This document shows, piece by piece, positions 37,101 to 46,100 of a DNA stretch of 64,000 bases (position 1 is the first letter of the stretch; each line of letters begins with the position of its first letter). The position numbers were made by a program, and so were the translations under genes. Under the pieces are notes generated by a model. That model was given only the letters and a program-made list of their open reading frames with translations, had not been told where the DNA came from and made no database searches. This stretch comes from Croceivirga sp009797885 (GTDB taxonomy: Bacteria > Bacteroidota > Bacteroidia > Flavobacteriales > Flavobacteriaceae). Where the stretch lies: contig AP035880.1 of assembly GCA_045866215.1 (NCBI GenBank), positions 3,410,001-3,474,000 on the forward strand. The letters run 5' to 3'.

Positions 37101-40100
37101 GACTAACCAGGATATATTTCAACAACGGAGGGGATAAGGATAAGCTACGCTCCGTGGACCAATGGGGCAGCGCAATAGCCTGGAGCACTATGCAACAAGC
37201 ATTCAGTGGTTGTAGCAACTTAAGAATCAACGCCACCGATGCCCCCAACCTGAGTGGCGTGACCAACATGGCCGAAATGTTTATGATGTGTACTGCACTT
37301 GAAGATGAGGATTTCTCCGCCTGGAACACTAGCAACGTGACCAATATGAGTGCTATGTTTGATATGTTCCGACTCCCAAATGCATTTAACGGGAACGTTA
37401 GTTCCTGGGATACCAGTAGTGTAACCCTTATGAACTGGATGTTTGCAGATACACAAGTCTTCAACGGGGACATCGGTTCATGGGATACTGGAAACGTGAC
37501 CAACATGAACAGTATGTTTTGGCAAGCAAATGCTTTTAACGCGGACATCAGTTCATGGAACACGGCTAAGGTGACAAACATGGCAGGGCTGTTTGCAAAT
37601 ACATGGGTCTTTAATCAGGACATCGGCTCTTGGGAAACCAGCAGCGTGACCACTATGGCCAACATGTTTAATCAAGCACTTGTCTTTAACGGGGACATCA
37701 GTGGTTGGAACATCAGTAGTGTAAGGGTTATGTTTAATATGTTCAAAAATGCAAACGCTTTTAACCAGGATATTAGCGTTTGGAACGTCAGTAGCGCGAC
37801 CAGTATGTTGGATATGTTCTTTAGTGCAGACTCCTTTAACCAGAACCTGGGGGATTGGGACCTGGGCAGTTTGACCAATGGTACCAATATGCTCACCGAC
37901 AGTGGGCTCTCCGTGGCCAATTGGGACGCTACGATCAAAGGCTGGCATGAGCAGGGCTTCCATACTACGCTTAGCACCACCATCGGTGCCAACAACCTGG
38001 TCTATTGCGAAGCCACCACTGAACGTGCTGATTTTGGCACCAAAATTACTGGTGATACCCCGGAGGATATTGATCCAACGGCCCTGTGCAAGGATGCGGT
38101 ACTCATACTGGACTCCAGTGGCACGGCCACCCTGACCACAAATCTTGTGGATAACGGTTCCAGCGATACCTGCGGCAACGTCTCCTTGCAGTTGTCCAAA
38201 ACCGCCTTTACGACCGCCGGCACGGAAACGGTGACCCTCACGGTGACCGACCCCAACAACAATACCAGCACCTGCACTGCTACGGTCGCTGTGGTGGATC
38301 AGGCGACAGGAGTATTTGTCACCAAATGGAAAACCACCAATAATGGCACCTCCGACGACAACTCCATTACCATCCCCGCAATAGGGACTTATGACGTGGA
38401 TGTGGGCAATGATGGCCTCTACGAACCTGGACTGTTGGGCACAACAGGATCGGTCACCATAGATATCACCGCCTATACGGACCCTACAAACAATAATGCC
38501 AATTATACCGCTGGGGAAATAGAAGTGGCCCTTCGTAGTGCCACCTCTGGTGCCGGGGCCCTGACCGGGATACAGTTCAACAATACGGATGATAAGCTTA
38601 AGCTCCTCTCCGTGGAACAATGGGGTAGTGGCATTGCCTGGAGCACCATGGAAAAGGCATTTTATGGCTGTGCCAATCTAACCGTGGAAGCGACCGACGT
38701 CCCCAACCTGAATGGAGTGAGCGATATGAGCTTTATGTTTTCAGGTGCAAGCAACTTTAATCAGGACATTGGTTCTTGGAACACGGCCAATGTGACCGAT
38801 ATGGGCAACATGTTCAATGGTGCCACAGCCTTTAACCAGAATATTGGCTCCTGGAATACCGTCAATGTGACCGATATGGGCAGCATGTTCAATGGTGCCA
38901 GTGCCTTTGACCAGAACCTGGGCAACTGGGACCTGGGACAGTTGACCGAAGGTACCGATATGCTCAACGGCAGTGGACTCTCCATTGCCAATTGGGATGC
39001 TACCATCATCGGCTGGTACAATCAAGGCTTCCATAGCACACCTACTTTCAATGCTATCGGGGCCTCTGGCCTGGTCTACTGCACAGCCACTGCTGAACGG
39101 GACGCATTTACCACCTATATTACCGGGGACAGCGCAGAGAATGTCACTCCAACGGCCCAATGCAAGACCACCTTGACCCTTCGATTGGAAGACGGTGGCA
39201 GCGCCACCCTGGAGGCCGATTCCCTGGACGACGGTTCCTTTGATGACTGCGGAGGCGTTACCTTTACGGTATCCAATGCCAGTGGCGTTGCTGTTAGCAA
39301 CAGGACCTTTACCACCGCCGAGCTTGGGGTGAACACCGTGACCCTTACGGTGACCGATGCCAACGACAATACAAGTACCTGTACGACCGCGTTGATCGTG
39401 GAAGATCCCACAAGTGTATTTGTCACCACATGGGACACGACCAAATCCGGTAATTCCGATAGCAATTCCATCATGATTCCCGCCGTGGGCACCTACGATG
39501 TGGATCTGGGCAATGATGGCACCTATGAACTGACGGACCAAGTAGTGAGTCAAACCCTACTCGTGGATGTGACAACCTATAACTATGCCGCAGGGGAAAT
39601 ACAAGTGGCCCTTCGGAATGCCGCCTCTGGGATTGGGACCGGGACCAAGACCCTGGACCGGATACAGTTTAACGGAGTAGGCGATACGCAGAAACTTATT
39701 TCTGTGGACCAATGGGGCGACATCAAGTGGACCACCATGGACAGTGCATTTGAAGGGTGCCGGAATATGGACGTTCTGGCGACCGACACCCCTGATCTGG
39801 GCAATGTGACCAATATGTCCTACATGTTTTTTGGGTGCAATTCCCTTACAGGGACGGACATCAACAACTTTTCCGGCTGGAACACCAGTAACGTGACCAA
39901 TATGGCCCATATGTTTCAAGGTACCATCGTCTTTGACCAGAGCCTGGGGGATTGGGATTTGGGGCAGTTGACCAGTGGGGGTGGTACCAATATGCTCAAT
40001 AGCAGTGGTCTTTCCCAGGACAGCTGGGACGCCACCATCGAAGGCTGGCACGCCAAGGGCTACCATAATGCATCCAATTTCCCCACCATTGGTGCCTCCG

Positions 40101-43100
40101 GCTTGGTTTACTGTAGGGCCGGCACCGAGCGTGCCGATTTTGGCACCAAAATTATTGGTGACAGCGCAGAAACTACCCTGCCGACGGCCTCTTGCCATAC
40201 AGCGGTAACGATCCAACTGGACAATAACGACGAAGCCATCCTGGATACCTCCCTTGTGGACAACGGTTCCAGCGACGCCTGCGGGACCCTTTCCTTTGGC
40301 CTATCCAAAACCGAATTTACGACTGCCGACATTGGGGAGGAAATGGTAACCCTTACGGTGACCGACCCCAACGGGAACACAAATACCTGTACGAGTACGG
40401 TCACAGTCTTGTATTCCGCAAGCCTGTTCGTGACTACCTGGGACACGGAAAATTCCGGTGCATCCGAGGACAATTCCATCACCATTCCCGCCATAGGTAC
40501 CTATGACGTGGATGTGGGAAATGATGGCACCTATGACCTATTTGCCCAAGGTGGAAACGGGGACATTACCATAGATATTACCACCTATATCGATCCCAGG
40601 ACCAATACGAACTATACTGCCGGGGAAATACAAGTGGCCCTTCGTAATGCCATTACCGTGGCCGGGACGGGGAACCTGACCGGGATACGGTTCAATGATA
40701 CGGGGGATAAGCTTAAGCTCCTTTCCGTGGACCAATGGGGAAACAGTATAGCTTGGAGCTCCTTGGAAGGCGCATTTTATGGCTGTTCCAACCTGGACGT
40801 AGTGGCAACCGATACCCCTAACCTGGGTAACGTGATCAGTATGGCCAATATGTTTAACGGCTGTACCACACTTACCGGGACAACAAGCTTCTCCGCCTGG
40901 AATACGACTGGCGTGGCCAATATGGCCAATATGTTTGCCAATGCCACGTCCTTTGACCAGAACCTGGGGAATTGGAACCTGGGGTTATTGACCAGTGGAG
41001 GTGGGGCCAACATGCTCGACAACAGTGGGCTCTCAGTGGCCAACTGGGACGCCACCTTGATTGGTTGGGAAGTCCTGGGCTTCACGAACAGCACTACCAT
41101 CGGTGCCTCTAATTTGATCTATTGCACTGCTGGCGACGAGCGTGCCGCAATGACGACCTTTACCTTTGCTGGCGATAGTGCAGAAACGATCAAGCCAACG
41201 GCACTGTGCAAGGTGGCGACAATTCGACTGGATGGTGGTACGGCCACCTTGACCACTGATCATGTGGATGACGGTTCCAACGATGCCTGTGGGACCGTCG
41301 TCTTGAGCCTATCCGAAACCGACTTTACGACAGCCGACCTTGGGGTGAATACGGTGACCCTTACGGTGATCGATCCCAATGGCAACTCAGAAACCTGTGA
41401 CGCCATGGTAATCGTGGAAGACCCCGCAAGTGTATTTGTCACCACCTGGGACACGGAAAATTCCGGTACGTCCGGTAGTAGCTCCATCACCATCCCCGCC
41501 CTGGGGACCTACGATGTGGACGTGGGCAATGATGGTACCTATGACCTGTACGCCCAAGGCGGGAACGGGAGCATTACCATAGATATCACTGCCTATACCA
41601 ATCCTGCTACCAATACGAATTATGCGGCAGGCGAAATACAAGTGGCCCTTCGCAATGCCATTACCTCGGCTGGGACGGGGAACCTTACCGGAATACAGTT
41701 CAACAATACGGATGATGTCCTTAAACTGCTTTCCGTGGACCAATGGGGTGACATTAACTGGACCACCATGGAAAATGCATTTTACGGCTGTGCCGAAATG
41801 AATGTTTTGGCGAGCGATGTCCCCAATCTGGGCAATGTGACCAATATGGCCTTCATGTTTTTCGGGGCAAGTGCCTTTAACGCGGACATCAGTTCCTGGA
41901 ACACGGCCAACGTGATGAATATGGTCAGTATGTTCAATGGTGCCAGTGCCTTTGACCAGAATATCGGTTCCTGGGACACCAGTAGCGTAACCGATATGTC
42001 CTCTATGTTCAAGGATGCCAGTGCCTTTGATCAGAACTTGGGGACATGGAATCTGGGGGCGTTGACCAATGGTACCGATATGCTCAACGGCAGTGGACTC
42101 TCCCAGGGCAATTGGGATGCCACACTGATTGGCTGGCACAACGAGAACTTCCACAATACCCTTACCGTCACCATTGGGGCCTCTGGACTGGAATACTGCG
42201 AAGCCAGTACCGAGCGCAATGATTTTGGCAACAAAATTACCGGTGATGATCATGAAAAAGATCTTCCTGATGCCCAGTGTAAAGCGGTGAGCGTGACACT
42301 TCAAGCGGATACTGGCGGCGTCCTTGGAGCTACGGTGGATGCTGTTGATTTGGATAACGGTTCCAGTGATGTCTGTGGGGATGTTTCCTTCACGATATCC
42401 AAGACCGGCTTTACAATTGACGATCTCGGGGCAAACGCGGTGACCCTTACGGTGACCGATAAGTATGGTAACGAAAAAGAATGCGAGACCACAGTGACCG
42501 TGTTGGATTCCGTAACGTTTGTCACCACTTGGGACACGACCAGGACCGGCGGAAACGGCGCTTCCGATGCGAACTCTTTCACCATCCCCGCCTTCGGGAC
42601 ATACGATATAGATTTGGGTGCTGATGGCAGTTACGAATTGCAGGGCATAAGAGATCATATGACCGTGAACGTGACCACTCATGGCCATACCGCCGGAGTG
42701 ATACAGGTGGCCCTTCGCGATGCATCGCCCACCGAAAACATGAAGCTACGGGGTATTCAGTTCAACAGTAGGCTCCACGGTGGGGACCACGATAAGCTCC
42801 TTTCCATAGATCAATGGGGCGACATATCCTGGACTAATCTAGCGGCTGCATTTTGGGACTGTACCAATATGAACGTTTTGGCGACCGACGCTCCAGACCT
42901 GACCCTTATAACAAATTTGGGCCATATGTTTCATGGAGCAACTTCCCTTAATGCGGACCTTAGTTCCTGGGATACAAGCAACATAATCCACATGACCTAT
43001 ATGTTTGCCTTTGCATCTTCCTTTAACGGGGACGTCACTTCCTGGAATACAAGCAGCGTGACCAGTATGTTCAATACGTTCTGGAATGCAACCGCCTTTG

Positions 43101-46100
43101 ATCAGGACATCAGTGCCTGGGACACGAGCAACGTGACCAGAATGAGCGGTATGTTCCGGGAGGCATCTTCCTTTAACGGGAACATTGGTTCCTGGAATAC
43201 CAGCAAGGTCAACCATATGGATTATATGTTTCATAGAGCACGCGCCTTTAACCAGAATCTGGGGGAGTGGGACCTGGGGCAGTTGAACGATGCCGAGTAT
43301 ATGCTCCATACCGCTGGACTCTCCGTAGAGAACTGGGACGCCACGCTAAAGGGTTGGCACAGCAAGACCTTCAATAACGCTGTGACCATCCAAGCCTATA
43401 ACCTGCAATACTGTAGTGCCTTTGCCGAACGTGCCGAACTGAACGATTCCCCCTTCAAAATCAGTGGCGATAACAAACAAAGCCAGGCACCGACGGCCGT
43501 ATGCCAGGTATCGGTAACGCTGGAACTGGACTCCAACGATACGGCTACCCTGGATGCGGCCCGTGTGGACAACGGTTCCTATGATAAATGTGGGAACGTT
43601 GACCTGGACATAGATACCAAAAGCTTTACGGCCGCCAACCTGGGTCCGAACACCGTAACCCTTACGGTGACCGACTCCAATGGCAACACGGATACCTGCG
43701 ATACCACGGTAAACGTGTTGTCGAACCTGGCGCCCGTAGCTTCCTGTAAGGACGCAATCACCGTGGAGTTGGACGATGAAGGCAGTGTGACGATAGAACC
43801 GGAAGCTTTGGACGATGGCTCTTCCGATAATGGTGGTGCGGTGTCCCTTTCCCTGGACACTACCGATTTCACCTGTTTCAATGTGGGGACATTACAGACG
43901 GTGACCCTTACGGTAACCGATATTGTTGGCACTACGGCCACCTGCACCACGGACGTTACGGTAGTGGACGTGACCCTGCCCACGGCGGAATGCCAGACGG
44001 CGACGGTTCGACTAAACTCCAGTGGAGTTGGCAACCTGACCAGTACTTCCCAAGTGGGCGGTGGTTCCGATACCTGCGGGACTGTCCAGGTGGAGGTATC
44101 CAAAACCCAATTCACGACCGCCGACCTCGGTGATAATGCGGTGACCGTTACCGTGACCGATGGCAGCGACAACGAACAAACCTGTGTAACTACCGTTACC
44201 GTATTGTCCGCCTCAGCACCCATAGCGGTCTGCCAGGATATTACGGTGACATTGGACGATGCGGGCAGTGCGACAATTACGACGTCTGACATCGACAACG
44301 GCTCGTCCGATAGTGATGGCATTGCCTCCCTGTCCCTGGACAAGGCAAGTTTTAGCTGTTCCGATGTAGCACTGCCGCAGCCAGTGACCCTTACGGTGAC
44401 CGACACTATAGGTAACACGGCCACCTGCACGGCAACGGTAACCGTGAAGGACGAGACGGCCCCTTCGGCGCGGTGTAAGTTTGCAACGATCCAATTGGAT
44501 GAGAACGGTGAGGCCAACTTGACGGCCGACCTTGTGGACGACGGTTCCAGTGATGCCTGTGGGAACGTTTCCTTGAGTATATCCAATGACTTCTTTACAA
44601 CAGCAGATTTGGGTGTGAACACAGTTACCCTTGCCGTAAGGGATGTCAATGGGAATACGAACAATTGTACCACTGCGGTGACCGTGGAAGATGTTACGGT
44701 TCCCACCGCAGAATGCCAGGGCATTAGCGTGGAACTGGACGCATCGGGCAGCGCAACGATTGCCACATCGGACATTGACAACGGCTCGTTCGACAACAGT
44801 AAAACCGAAGTCTCCCTTGCCTTGAACAAGAATACTTTTGGCTGTTCCGATATCGGCGATAACACGGTGACCCTTACCGTAACGGATGACAGCAGCAATA
44901 CGGCCGAATGCACGGCCACGGTAACAGTAGGGGACAATACCCGGCCGACGGCCCTATGCAAGACTGCAGTGGAGCTCGAATTGGGCAGCGGTGGTACGGC
45001 TACGCTAACGACCGATGATGTGGACAACGGTTCGAGTGATAACTGTTCGATTTCACTAAGCCTTTCCCAAAGCAGCTTTGATACCTCCCACATTGGTGAT
45101 AACACGGTGACCCTTACTGCGGAGGATACCAGTGGCAATATTGCCTTTTGTGATACCACGGTCACTGTGGTGGACGGTGCGGAACCTACGGCCATTTGCC
45201 AGGACATTACCGCGGAACTGGATGCAACTGGAAGTGTAACGATTACAGCTTCGGAGGTTGACAATGGCTCTTTTGACAATAGTGGCACCAACGTAAGCCT
45301 TTCCCTGGATACGGACACTTTTGACTGTTCCGGGATTGGTGATCACACCGTAACCCTGACAGTGGAGGATGGCAGTAGCAATAGTGCTACCTGCACCGCT
45401 ACGGTAACCGTGGAGGACAATAGTTTCCCAACGGCGAGCAATCCAACATCGGTCGATGTAGAGTGTGTGTCCGATGTTCCTGTTGTGGATACCGCAGTGG
45501 TGACCGATGAAGCCGATAATTGTGGGACACCAACGGTCACCCATACGGGCGATGACACCAGTACTCCGGGAACGATTGTCCGGACCTATAGGGTGAGTGA
45601 TGCCGCAGGGAACCATATTGATGTGACGCAGACCATTACAATAGAGGATGTAACCCCGCCAACAGCCGTATGCAAGACGGCCGTAGAACTTGAACTGGGC
45701 AGCGACGGTACGGCCACTCTGGATGCCAACTCTTTGGATAACGGTTCCAGTGATAATTGTGGTATTGCCTCCTTGAATGTGTCCCAAAGCAGCTTTGATG
45801 CCACTCACCTTGGTACGAACTCGGTGACCCTAACAGTGCGGGACAACGGCGATAACATAACCACCTGCGATACCACGGTCACTGTGGTGGACGGCGTGGA
45901 CCCAACGGCCATTTGTCAGGACATTGGTGTGGAACTGGACGCAACGGGTAGTGCAACGATTGCTGCGGCAGATGTGGACAACGGATCGTTTGACAACAGT
46001 GGTACCGTGACCCTTTCCCTGGATACGGACACCTTTGACTGTTCCGGGTTGGGACAGCGCATAGTGACCCTAACGGTGGCGGATGGCAGTAACAATACGG

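Noticed and set aside
43579..45318. 579-codon open frame on the minus strand inside the giant adhesin gene
   Set aside because: Same cause: complement of HYR-like repeats lacking stops. The plus strand clearly encodes the protein.
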